In this document: in pieces, positions 6,421 through 12,227 of the stretch
Layout of the letters: every line of letters starts with the position of its first letter
How positions within the stretch are numbered: position 1 is the stretch's first letter
NCBI GenBank assembly: GCA_023420795.1
Contig: JAEZVM010000352.1
Coordinates: 1-12,227, forward strand
Length of the DNA: 12,227 nucleotides
Reading direction: 5' to 3'
Origin: Pseudomonadota bacterium
Lineage (GTDB): Bacteria > Pseudomonadota > Gammaproteobacteria > Burkholderiales > Burkholderiaceae_D
The notes under the pieces: generated by a model
What the model was told of the DNA's origin: nothing
What the model saw: only the letters and a program-made list of their open reading frames with translations
Database searches by the model: none
Made by a program: the position numbers and the translations under genes

Positions 6421-7698
6421 ATGGTTTCACGTAGAGGTTTCCTGGCCGGCGCCGCAACGATGCTGGGTGCTGGACTGGTCAGCAAGGCCGGCGCCGCATC
6501 GATACCGGAGGCGGCCATCATCGAGCATGCCGATACCTTGCCGCCCGCCCCGCCGCCGAACGGCCGTCCGTTCAATCCGGTGGTGACGCTCAACGGCTGG
6601 AGCGCGCCATGGCGCATGAAAGATGGATGGAAGGAGTTTCACCTGGTGGCGGAACCCGTAATCCGCGAGCTGGCACCCGGTATGAAGGCCACGCTGTGGG
6701 GCTACAACGGCTCCAGCCCCGGCCCGACGATTGAAGTGGTCGAGGGCGACAAGGTCCGCATCTTCGTCACCAACAAGCTGCCGGAACATACGACGATCCA
6801 CTGGCACGGCCAGCGGCTGCCGAACGGGATGGACGGTGTCGGGGGCCTGACGCAGCCGCATATCCCGGTCGGCAAGACCTTCGTGTATGAGTTCGAAGCG
6901 AAGCGGCCCGGCACCTTCATGTATCACCCGCATGCGGATGAGATGACGCAGATGGCGATGGGAATGATGGGATTCTGGGTCACACATCCGAGGAATCCGG
7001 CGCAGCATCGGGTCGATCGTGACTTCGTGTTCCTGCTCAGTTCGTTCGACATCGAACCGGGCAGCTCGACACCACGGGTCAACACCATGCTGGACTTCAA
7101 CTTGTTCACCTTCAACAGCAGGGTCTTCCCCGGCATCGATCCGATGGTGTGCCGGCAGGGTGATCGCGTTCGGATCCGGACCGGCAACCTGACGATGACC
7201 AATCACCCGATCCATCTGCACGGCCATGAATTCGAGGTGGCTGGTACCGACGGCGGCTGGGTACCCAAGTCCGCGCGCTGGCCGGAAGTCACGACCGACG
7301 TTGGCGTCGGCCAGATGCGCGCGATCGAATTCGACGCGACCGACCTTGGCGACTGGGCATTCCATTGTCATAAATCGCACCACACGATGAACGCGATGGG
7401 GCATGACGTGCCGACAATGATCGGCGTCGATCATCGCAAGGTCGCCGACAAGATCATCAGGATCATCCCGGATTACATGGTGATGGGAGAGCGCGGCATG
7501 GCCGACATGGGCGAGATGGAGATGCCTCTTCCGGACAACACGCTGCCGATGATGAGCGGTACGGGGCCGTTCGGCGCGATCGAAATGGGCGGCATGTTCA
7601 CCACCGTCAAAGTACGCCGGGACCAAAAGCCGGGTGACTACAAAGACCCGGGCTGGTACAAGCACCCGGCCGGCACGGTCGCCTACGAATTGAAGTAA
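6421..7698 (+). CDS. Compact multicopper oxidase (copper oxidase, two-domain spacing)
   Basis: A 425-residue periplasmic oxidase, probably oxidising Cu(I) to the less toxic Cu(II). A Tat signal with twin arginines (SRRGF, R4-R5) ends near residue 26, so it is exported folded. Copper ligands are all visible: HWHG (127-130), HPH (169-171), HPIHLHGH (262-269) and HCHKSHHTMNAM (315-326), giving type 1 ligands C316, H321 and axial M326. Only about 90 residues separate HPH from HPIHLH, so the middle domain of CueO/PcoA-type oxidases is missing and the layout fits two cupredoxin domains. A Met-rich tail follows the last motif (350-391). AAGAGGA lies 5 nt before ATG 6421, 10 nt after the TolC stop. 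Confidence 0.92.
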   Translation: MVSRRGFLAGAATMLGAGLVSKAGAASIPEAAIIEHADTLPPAPPPNGRPFNPVVTLNGWSAPWRMKDGWKEFHLVAEPVIRELAPGMKATLWGYNGSSPGPTIEVVEGDKVRIFVTNKLPEHTTIHWHGQRLPNGMDGVGGLTQPHIPVGKTFVYEFEAKRPGTFMYHPHADEMTQMAMGMMGFWVTHPRNPAQHRVDRDFVFLLSSFDIEPGSSTPRVNTMLDFNLFTFNSRVFPGIDPMVCRQGDRVRIRTGNLTMTNHPIHLHGHEFEVAGTDGGWVPKSARWPEVTTDVGVGQMRAIEFDATDLGDWAFHCHKSHHTMNAMGHDVPTMIGVDHRKVADKIIRIIPDYMVMGERGMADMGEMEMPLPDNTLPMMSGTGPFGAIEMGGMFTTVKVRRDQKPGDYKDPGWYKHPAGTVAYELK

Positions 7699-7721
7699 CC
7701 GACAACAGCAAAGGACGCAGC

Positions 7722-8210
7722 ATGAAGAAAAGAATGGTCGGCATCATTTTGATACTCACGGCATCGGCGGCCGCCGCGCATGGCGACCTAGGACATACGA
7801 AAGAGACTTTCAATGCCGCATTAGCGGAACAGAAGGAGTTCGGCATTGCCGGCGCCCCGGAGAAATTCAATCGAACCATCCGGCTGGTCATGACCGACAA
7901 CATGCGCTTTACGCCGGACAAGCTGCGCGTCAAGCAAGGCGACACCGTGAAGTTCGTCGTCACGAACAAGGGAAGGATGCTGCACGAAATGGTCCTCGGC
8001 ACCGCTAAGGATCTGCAGGAGCACGCAGAGATGATGCGCAAGTTCCCGGGCATGGAGCATGAAGAACCGCATATGACGCATGTCCAACCCGGCAAAACGG
8101 AGGAAATAGTCTGGACCTTTAACCGGGCGGGAGAATTTGATTATGCGTGCCTGATCGCCGGCCATTTCGAAGCCGGCATGGTTGGCAAGATCACAGTGAG
8201 CAAGAGATAA
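7722..8210 (+). CDS. Periplasmic cupredoxin (type 1 blue copper protein)
   Basis: A 162-residue exported protein with signal peptide 1-19. The plastocyanin-like fold spans about 50-162: RLVMTDNMRFTPDKLRV, VKFVVTNKGRMLHEMVLG, and the C-terminal loop YACLIAGHFEAGMVGKITV. Type 1 ligands are H88 and the C143-X4-H148-X4-M153 set. An inserted His/Met-rich segment at 101-120 (HAEMMRKFPGMEHEEPHMTH) may hold a second copper site. It probably shuttles electrons or copper to or from the neighbouring multicopper oxidase, 23 nt upstream. AAGGA precedes ATG 7722 by 7 nt. Partner specificity is inferred from adjacency. Confidence 0.9.
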   Translation: MKKRMVGIILILTASAAAAHGDLGHTKETFNAALAEQKEFGIAGAPEKFNRTIRLVMTDNMRFTPDKLRVKQGDTVKFVVTNKGRMLHEMVLGTAKDLQEHAEMMRKFPGMEHEEPHMTHVQPGKTEEIVWTFNRAGEFDYACLIAGHFEAGMVGKITVSKR

Positions 8211-8213
8211 ACC

Positions 8214-8663
8214 ATGAAACATCCCCTACTCCTTGCCCTGTTATTGGCAAGTTCGGTCGGTGCCCCGCTGTTTGCAGCAGCCGCGTCACCGGTCGTCGCA
8301 GTGTACAAGAGTGCAAATTGCGGCTGCTGTACCGATTGGGTCAAGCACATGGAATCCAGCGGTTTTGCCGTCAAGGCCATTAACGTCGCCAACCCGACCG
8401 ATTACCGCGAAAAACTCGGCATGCCGCAGGAGCTCGGCTCCTGCCATACCGCGCTGGCGCAAGGCTATGCGATCGAAGGCCATGTTCCGGCCGCAGAAAT
8501 TCAACGGTTGCTGAAAGAAAAACCGAAAGCGCAAGGTATCGCAGTGCCGTCGATGCCGCTTGGCTCGCCCGGCATGGAAGGTGCACGCAAAGATCCGTAC
8601 GACGTCTTTCTGGTGCAAGCCGATGGACGTTATTCAATTTACCGTCATTACCCCTCGAAATAG
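8214..8663 (+). CDS. DUF411 periplasmic metal-binding protein
   Basis: A 149-residue exported protein with signal peptide 1-24 and the DUF411 domain over the rest. Diagnostic features are the Cys cluster NCGCC (C36, C38, C39) after the first strand VVAVYKS, a conserved GSCHTA (C77/H78), the EGHVPAAEIQRLL segment, and the C-terminal GSPGME and YDVFLV pieces. The start of the domain resembles a thioredoxin fold, and DUF411 proteins are regularly found in copper and silver resistance operons; a role as thiol-based Cu(I) carrier is plausible but unproven. The ATG lies 3 nt after the cupredoxin stop, with only a weak AAGAG, suggesting coupling. Confidence 0.88.
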   Translation: MKHPLLLALLLASSVGAPLFAAAASPVVAVYKSANCGCCTDWVKHMESSGFAVKAINVANPTDYREKLGMPQELGSCHTALAQGYAIEGHVPAAEIQRLLKEKPKAQGIAVPSMPLGSPGMEGARKDPYDVFLVQADGRYSIYRHYPSK

Positions 8664-8678
8664 AGAAAGGAAACACAG

Positions 8679-9020
8679 ATGAAGCACGTATCAAAACTCA
8701 CGTTGAGCATGGTCCTTGGCCTGTCGGCGGCACCATTTGCAATTGCCAATGATGCGCACCACGGCCATGGCACTCCACAAGTCGCACAAGCCACGGCCGC
8801 CGCGATGACGGACGGCGAAGTCAAGAAAGTCGACAAAAGCACCGGCAAGATCACAATCAAGCATGGCCCGCTCGGCAAGCTGGAGATGCCATCGATGACG
8901 ATGGTGTTCCGCGTCTCCGATCCGAAAATGCTCGATCAGGTCAAGCCGGGCGACAAGATTAAGTTTGAAGCTGACAAGATCAATGGTGCACTTACCGTCG
9001 TGGCACTCGAACCCGCTTAA
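8679..9020 (+). CDS. CusF-like periplasmic copper-binding protein
   Basis: A 113-residue exported protein: signal peptide 1-24, a short His motif (HHGHG, 27-31), then a small OB-type CusF domain at about 43-111. The copper site is seen in IKHGPLGKLEMPSMTMVFRV: H62, M73 and M75 match H36, M47 and M49 of E. coli CusF as I recall its numbering. The position of the Trp that caps copper in CusF (W44) holds M70 here. The function is Cu(I)/Ag(I) binding and hand-over in the periplasm, normally to a CusCBA pump, which is not in the window. AAAGG precedes ATG 8679 with suitable spacing, 15 nt after the DUF411 gene. Confidence 0.9.
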   Translation: MKHVSKLTLSMVLGLSAAPFAIANDAHHGHGTPQVAQATAAAMTDGEVKKVDKSTGKITIKHGPLGKLEMPSMTMVFRVSDPKMLDQVKPGDKIKFEADKINGALTVVALEPA

Positions 9021-9104
9021 CACTAGTCGCATTCATTCGACTCGTTCGGTTTGAGGCATCCAATCAATGATCGGTACCGCTCTACATCACAGAAGGGAAA
9101 AACA

Positions 9105-9584
9105 ATGAAATCAATTCGCAATCACGCAATAGCCCTAGTCCTGGCAATTGCCGCACCTTTGGTCTCTGCGGCTGACGCAACCGACCATGAGGCACACCAC
9201 CCCGAAAATGCTCCGTCAGCATCGGCGCCCAAAACCCCTTCTAAGCCTGTCGACACGGCCAAGGCGGCCAAAGACCAGTCCATGAAGATGGATGCGCAAA
9301 TGAAGACCATGTGCGAGATGCACGAAAAAATGATGAATGCGAAGACACCGGAAGAGCGCAACGCGCTGATGTCGGATCACATGAAGGCGATGAAGGACGG
9401 GATGTCGATGATGGGAGGCATGTCCGGCAGCGGCATGATGGGCGGACCAGCCAACGGCAATAAACCGGCATCTCCGCAAGCGATGCAGCAGCAGATGAAC
9501 ATGATGCAAAAGAAAATGGACATGATGCAGACCATGATGCAGATGATGATGGATCGGATGGAAATGCAGATGCCCGTGAAGTAG
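9105..9584 (+). CDS. Met-rich exported protein (likely periplasmic copper sponge)
   Basis: A 159-residue protein with signal peptide 1-22 (ending VSAAD), a short His stretch (DHEAHH), an Ala/Pro/Lys linker, and a Met-rich remainder with 32 Met in total, about one residue in five. The middle carries MCEMHEKMM and GMSMMGGMSGSGMMGG; the C-terminus has three tandem heptads of form MMQxxMx (residues 133-153) on a predicted amphipathic helix. I recognise no named family; Met clusters of this kind bind Cu(I) in PcoE- and CopB-like proteins, so copper storage is inferred. ATG 9105 has AAGGG 7 nt upstream; an upstream in-frame ATG at 9051 lacks such a site and would spoil the signal peptide. Confidence 0.8.
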   Translation: MKSIRNHAIALVLAIAAPLVSAADATDHEAHHPENAPSASAPKTPSKPVDTAKAAKDQSMKMDAQMKTMCEMHEKMMNAKTPEERNALMSDHMKAMKDGMSMMGGMSGSGMMGGPANGNKPASPQAMQQQMNMMQKKMDMMQTMMQMMMDRMEMQMPVK

Positions 9585-9628
9585 CCGGCAAATACGGCAG
9601 CGGCTATCGAACAACGGTGGTTGCATAC

Positions 9629-9638
9629 AGGAGGTGAT
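9629..9638 (+). promoter_or_regulatory. Full-length Shine-Dalgarno sequence deciding the DUF2933 start
   Basis: AGGAGGTGAT is fully complementary to the 3' end of 16S rRNA. It overlaps the in-frame GTG 9634 and ATG 9637 and lies 5 nt (counted from AGGAGG) before ATG 9640, so translation most likely starts at 9640. It is by far the strongest site in the operon. Confidence 0.7.
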
Positions 9639-9639
9639 G

Positions 9640-9921
9640 ATGAGTCCCGCACAGGAAGATCGACATGATCCGGATCGCCATCCGCATCGCGGCAAATGGG
9701 CGTTATTCGGCTTTTTGCTGGTTGCCGCGTACTTTCTCTTTACCGAGCACCAAGCGCATGTGCTCGGCGCCCTGCCCTATCTACTGCTGCTCGCGTGCCC
9801 GCTGATGCACTTGTTCCATCACCGTGGTGGGCATGGACACCACCACATGCAGTCCACCGATGGTGCGAATGAGCCCTCACGCGACGCCGACGCCCAACGG
9901 AACGGAAAGGATGCATCATGA
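9640..9921 (+). CDS. DUF2933 small membrane protein
   Basis: A 93-residue inner-membrane protein. Two hydrophobic helices lie at about 19-34 (KWALFGFLLVAAYFLF) and 42-59 (LGALPYLLLLACPLMHLF), joined by TEHQAH; the second carries the family signature CPLMHLFHH and is followed by GGHGHHH (64-69), a His cluster able to bind metal, and a polar tail. DUF2933 proteins occur in copper-resistance operons but have no established function. The C53/M56/H57 set at the end of helix 2 plus the His tail suggests a membrane-surface copper site (inference). Its stop overlaps the next start as ATGA, so it is tightly coupled to the methyltransferase-like gene. Confidence 0.88.
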   Translation: MSPAQEDRHDPDRHPHRGKWALFGFLLVAAYFLFTEHQAHVLGALPYLLLLACPLMHLFHHRGGHGHHHMQSTDGANEPSRDADAQRNGKDAS

Positions 9922-10592
9922 ACCACGAATCTGCGTACGGACTGTGGTCGCTGGTAATCCTGAACTCACTGGTGTTCATCATCTTTGCATTCAGCTTCGC
10001 CAAGCCGCAAAGCCGTGCCGACTGGCGGTCGTTCGGCGCGTTTTCCGCCTTCATCGTGGCGCTGTTTACCGAGATGTACGGCTTTCCGTTGACCATTTAC
10101 CTGTTGCTGCCGTGGCTTTCCAAGACGTTCCCCAGTGTCGATTTTCTGTCGCATGACGCCGGGCATCTGCTGGAAGTGATGTTCGGCTGGCGCATCAACC
10201 CGCATCTCGGGCCCTTCCATATCGCCAGCAATGTGCTGATCCTGCTCGGCTTCATGCTACTGGCCGCCTCATGGAAAGTCCTATACCGCGCACAACGCAG
10301 TCACACCGTCGCCACCACCGGTCCTTACGCGCGAATCCGGCACCCGCAGTATGTGGGGTTTGTCGCGATCATGTTCGGCTTCCTGCTGCAGTGGCCGACA
10401 CTCGTGACACTCATCATGTTTCCCATCCTGGTTGCCATGTACGCGCTGCTGGCCAAGCGCGAGGAACGTGACTCGCTAGCCCAGTTCGGAGAGGCCTACC
10501 GCCGCTATATGCAGTCGACACCGGCGTTTATCCCGGCGCTCGGCAGCATGAAGGCGCGCTCGACGAGCAGTCCTCCGAACGACGTGCGTTGA
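9918..10592 (+). CDS. Isoprenylcysteine carboxyl methyltransferase-like integral membrane protein
   Basis: A 224-residue polytopic membrane protein. Membrane segments are at about 8-28, 39-65, 101-118, 145-160 and 160-178. The C-terminal half has the ICMT/PEMT signature: TTGPYARIRHPQYVGF (133-148), with RHPQY for the S-adenosylmethionine site, and REERDSLAQFGEAYRRY (181-197), with the Glu/Arg pattern of that family, followed by TPAFIP. Bacteria have no prenylated CaaX proteins of the eukaryotic kind, so the substrate is unknown; a lipid, a small thiol or a neighbouring membrane protein are possibilities. It overlaps the DUF2933 gene by 4 nt and ends the operon before a strong hairpin, so the two products probably act together. 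Confidence 0.87.
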   Translation: MNHESAYGLWSLVILNSLVFIIFAFSFAKPQSRADWRSFGAFSAFIVALFTEMYGFPLTIYLLLPWLSKTFPSVDFLSHDAGHLLEVMFGWRINPHLGPFHIASNVLILLGFMLLAASWKVLYRAQRSHTVATTGPYARIRHPQYVGFVAIMFGFLLQWPTLVTLIMFPILVAMYALLAKREERDSLAQFGEAYRRYMQSTPAFIPALGSMKARSTSSPPNDVR

Positions 10593-10649
10593 AAGAAATC
10601 GCCATGCAGTCAATCAAGTCATCAGGCGACAGGCAAACCATACAAGTGC

Positions 10650-10699
10650 TTAGTCTCGGCAGCGTTACCGCGGCCGAGACTAAATCCGTTTTACGGATT
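10650..10699. terminator. Double hairpin between convergent methyltransferase-like gene and copK
   Basis: An 11-bp perfect stem (10650-10660 with 10673-10683, core AGTCTCGGC/GCCGAGACT) is immediately followed by a 7-bp stem, AATCCGT (10683-10689) with ACGGATT (10693-10699), over a TTT loop. The location between convergent genes suggests termination in both directions. There is no long T tract after the second stem, so it is not a textbook intrinsic terminator; the two stems share base 10683 and may be alternatives. Confidence 0.6.
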
Positions 10700-10726
10700 G
10701 ACTTCTATCATCAGAACGTCAGGCCC

Positions 10727-11017
10727 TTAATACCGGTACTCCGGCCGCAGCGACAGCTGGAGACGTCCGACCTCATCACCTTTCATGACGATTTTTTCCC
10801 CACTCTTTGCTTCCATGACATGACCTTCATCCATTGGGACGACGCGCCCGTACTTGCTTTCCATCGCCATCTTGCCATCAGCGAAGATATGAACGGTGCT
10901 GCCATCCTTGAGTTCCACCGACTTCTCAATGGGAAAAGCAGCAGGATAAATGCCAATGGCGAATGCAGACATCATGACACCAGTCAGACCGAAAGCCACA
11001 ACAAGTTTCTTGATCAT
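10727..11017 (-). CDS. copK: Periplasmic copper-resistance protein CopK
   Basis: A 96-residue protein with signal peptide 1-20 (ending MMSAFA) and a mature part of 76 residues that lines up well with CopK of Cupriavidus metallidurans: VELKDGSTVHIFADGKMAME, then PMDEGHVMEA, then KIVMKGDEVGRL. The four Met residues that I recall as the Cu(I) ligands of CopK (M28, M38, M44, M54 of the mature protein) correspond to M52, M62, M68 and M78 here. The C-terminus, RPEYRY, differs from the His/Gly tail of the Cupriavidus protein. ATG 11015-11017 is preferred over an upstream open frame because AGGAG sits 7 nt before it and the signal peptide starts there. It is divergent from the ATPase gene and preceded by a degenerate cop box. 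Confidence 0.92.
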   Translation of the reverse strand: MIKKLVVAFGLTGVMMSAFAIGIYPAAFPIEKSVELKDGSTVHIFADGKMAMESKYGRVVPMDEGHVMEAKSGEKIVMKGDEVGRLQLSLRPEYRY

Positions 11018-11033
11018 GAAATTTCTCCTAAAT

Positions 11034-11058
11034 ATGTGCGAAATGCATGCACATGTTA
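11034..11058 (-). promoter_or_regulatory. copK promoter -10 and overlapping inverted repeat
   Basis: On the minus strand TAACAT (11058-11053) matches the -10 consensus at 4 of 6 positions; transcription would start near 11046, giving a leader of about 29 nt before copK. The first base of this hexamer is 41.5 bp from the centre of the degenerate cop box, the same distance as at the other promoter. An inverted repeat, ATGTGC (11034-11039) and GCACAT (11049-11054), spans the predicted start site and could be an operator or a 5' hairpin. Confidence 0.5.
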
Positions 11059-11091
11059 GGAGAGCCACCCTGTCGCAAGGATGACGGAAGA

Positions 11092-11107
11092 ATTTCAAAT
11101 TTGTAAG
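11092..11107. promoter_or_regulatory. Degenerate cop box between copK and the ATPase gene
   Basis: ATTTCA-AATT-TGTAAG keeps the N4 spacing of ATTACA-N4-TGTAAT with one mismatch in each half. It lies in the 192-nt gap between the divergent start codons of copK and the ATPase. Distance to the copK -10 equals that seen at the perfect box, which supports function on the copK side. I found no convincing -10 at the matching place on the ATPase side (AAATGT at 11141-11146 is poor). Confidence 0.55.
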
Positions 11108-11209
11108 CAGAGCCCATCGCGGCAGGGTTATGGTTCTGAAAAATGTCGACGAATGCCCTCAAAGAAACGCCGTATAAGACGACCAAGCCACCGAGCCAAG
11201 GATTAGAAA

Positions 11210-12227
11210 ATGAAGAACGACACGCACCACCACGATGCTCATTCTCACCACCACGACCATCACCACGGTCATGGCGCAACAATGGCTGAAAGCCCGGAAA
11301 AGCCATTCACCGATCCGGTCTGCGGCATGAAGGTCGAGGCAAATCCAGACAAGCAGATCTCCTATGCGGGCAAGGACTACCATTTTTGCAGTGTCCGCTG
11401 CATGGACAAGTTTCGTGCCGATCCGCAGCAGTATCTCAAGCCTGCAGCCAAGCAACCGCAGCCGGTTCCGGAGACGGCCGCTGGAACGATCTACACTTGC
11501 CCGATGCATCCCGAGATCCGTCAGCCGCAGCCGGGCAACTGTCCGATTTGCGGCATGACGCTGGAGCCTTTGATACCGGAGCTGGAGGAAGAAGAGAATC
11601 CGGAGCTGACCGATTTTCGCCGTCGCTTCTGGTGGACGCTGCCGCTGACGGTGATCGTGACGGTGCTGGCGATGGTGGTACACCGTTTCGTTCATGGCGG
11701 CATCCCCTACCAGAACTGGATCGAACTGGCGCTGAGCACTCCGGTGGTGCTGTGGGCGGGTTGGCCGTTCTTTAAACGCGGCGTGCAATCCATCGCCAAT
11801 CGCAGCCCCAACATGTGGACGCTGATCGGGCTCGGCGTGGCCGCGGCCTTTGGCTACAGCGTCGTCGCCACAATTGCTCCCGATCTGTTTCCGGCCACCT
11901 TCCGGCAGGAGGGCCGGGTCGGCGTCTATTTCGAGGCGGCCGCCGTCATCGTCTCGCTGACGCTGCTCGGTCAGATCCTGGAGTTGCGGGCGCGCTCGCA
12001 AACCTCCGCCGCGATCAAGTCCCTGCTCGGGCTCTCCCCCAAGACGGCGCGCCGCATTCATCAGGATGGCACGGAAGAGGATATTCCGCTCACGCACGTG
12101 CATATCGGCGATATGCTGCGGATCCGTCCTGGCGAGAAAGTGCCGGTCGATGGCATCGTGCTCGAAGGCGAAAGTGCGGTCGATGAATCCATGCTGACCG
12201 GCGAGCCGATCCCGATCACCAAGCGGC
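11210..12227 (+). CDS. Copper-exporting P1B-type ATPase, N-terminal part (runs off the window)
   Basis: The first 339 residues of a cytoplasmic-membrane copper pump; the gene is open at the window edge. Order: His-rich leader (residues 6-21), YHS domain (33-78) with C38 in DPVCGM and C60/C64 in FCSVRCMDKF, a heavy-metal binding domain with YTCPMHPEI (95-103) and CPICGM (111-116), membrane helices at about 141-160, 168-185, 202-223 and 239-258, and the actuator domain with the DESMLTGEP loop (325-333), which holds the TGE motif. The phosphorylation DKTGT and the CPC motif lie beyond the edge. AAGGA is 7 nt before ATG 11210. The architecture matches CopF/CopA-type pumps lacking classical N-terminal CXXC (HMA) domains. 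Confidence 0.93.
   Translation, partial: MKNDTHHHDAHSHHHDHHHGHGATMAESPEKPFTDPVCGMKVEANPDKQISYAGKDYHFCSVRCMDKFRADPQQYLKPAAKQPQPVPETAAGTIYTCPMHPEIRQPQPGNCPICGMTLEPLIPELEEEENPELTDFRRRFWWTLPLTVIVTVLAMVVHRFVHGGIPYQNWIELALSTPVVLWAGWPFFKRGVQSIANRSPNMWTLIGLGVAAAFGYSVVATIAPDLFPATFRQEGRVGVYFEAAAVIVSLTLLGQILELRARSQTSAAIKSLLGLSPKTARRIHQDGTEEDIPLTHVHIGDMLRIRPGEKVPVDGIVLEGESAVDESMLTGEPIPITKR

Noticed and set aside
6427..7665. Long minus-strand open frame (412 codons) opposite the multicopper oxidase
   Set aside because: It lies fully antisense to a gene with all its copper motifs intact. GC-rich codon use leaves the opposite frame open, and the predicted product has no recognisable domain.
9481..9560. Short recurring ATGATGCAG-like units, considered as a repeat array or CRISPR
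   Set aside because: The units are in frame and code for Met heptads; there are no constant-length repeats with unique spacers.
9216..9695. His-rich minus-strand open frame
   Set aside because: The many His codons (CAT) are simply the complement of the Met codons (ATG) of the Met-rich protein on the plus strand.
10589..11059. Plus-strand open frame (156 codons) following the methyltransferase-like gene
   Set aside because: It runs through the double hairpin and is antisense to copK, which has a signal peptide, a good ribosome site and strong similarity to a known family.
11159..12103. Minus-strand open frame (314 codons) opposite the P-type ATPase
   Set aside because: The plus strand encodes clear YHS, CPICGM and TGE motifs throughout this stretch; the antisense product is Arg/His-rich and domainless.

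Overview
The window looks like a copper-resistance locus of a betaproteobacterium, most likely order Burkholderiales (Cupriavidus/Ralstonia/Herbaspirillum-type). The reasons are the GC-rich coding style, a clear CopK homologue (a family best known from Cupriavidus metallidurans), and a CopRS two-component system with a canonical cop box. The assignment is by recognition of families, not by a search.

Left part (1-1790) is accessory DNA, visibly more AT-rich than the rest. It opens with the orfA-proximal end of an IS3-family element (1-125, minus strand) that appears to have cut off an upstream gene, leaving only its C-terminal tail (126-210). Two bases later a coiled-coil protein gene (213-722) follows; it resembles the small third member of tyrosine-recombinase mobile trios. 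Next come a hypothetical gene (778-1233, minus) and a divergent XRE-type regulator (1321-1620), with an 11-bp inverted repeat between them as a likely operator.

Middle part (1791-10592) is the copper module. copS and copR (minus, overlapping by 4 nt) are divergent from a ten-gene run on the plus strand: CopL/DUF2946-like Cys/His protein, small His-tailed periplasmic protein, TolC-family outer-membrane lipoprotein, compact multicopper oxidase, cupredoxin, DUF411 protein, CusF-like protein, Met-rich protein, DUF2933 membrane protein, and an isoprenylcysteine-methyltransferase-like membrane protein. Most products carry a signal peptide or membrane segments, and most carry a recognisable copper ligand set, so the module acts mainly in the envelope: it oxidises, binds and moves copper outside the cytoplasm.

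Right part (10593-12227): a strong double hairpin separates the operon from convergent copK (10727-11017, minus). copK is divergent from a P1B-type ATPase gene (11210 to the window edge) with a His-rich N-terminus, a YHS domain and a CPMHP/CPICGM metal-binding domain, which would export cytoplasmic copper.

The two divergent promoter regions carry a perfect cop box (3957-3972) and a one-mismatch-per-half version (11092-11107). In both, a -10-like hexamer starts 41.5 bp from the box centre, facing copL and copK respectively. This is the best sequence evidence that copRS controls both ends of the locus as one regulon.
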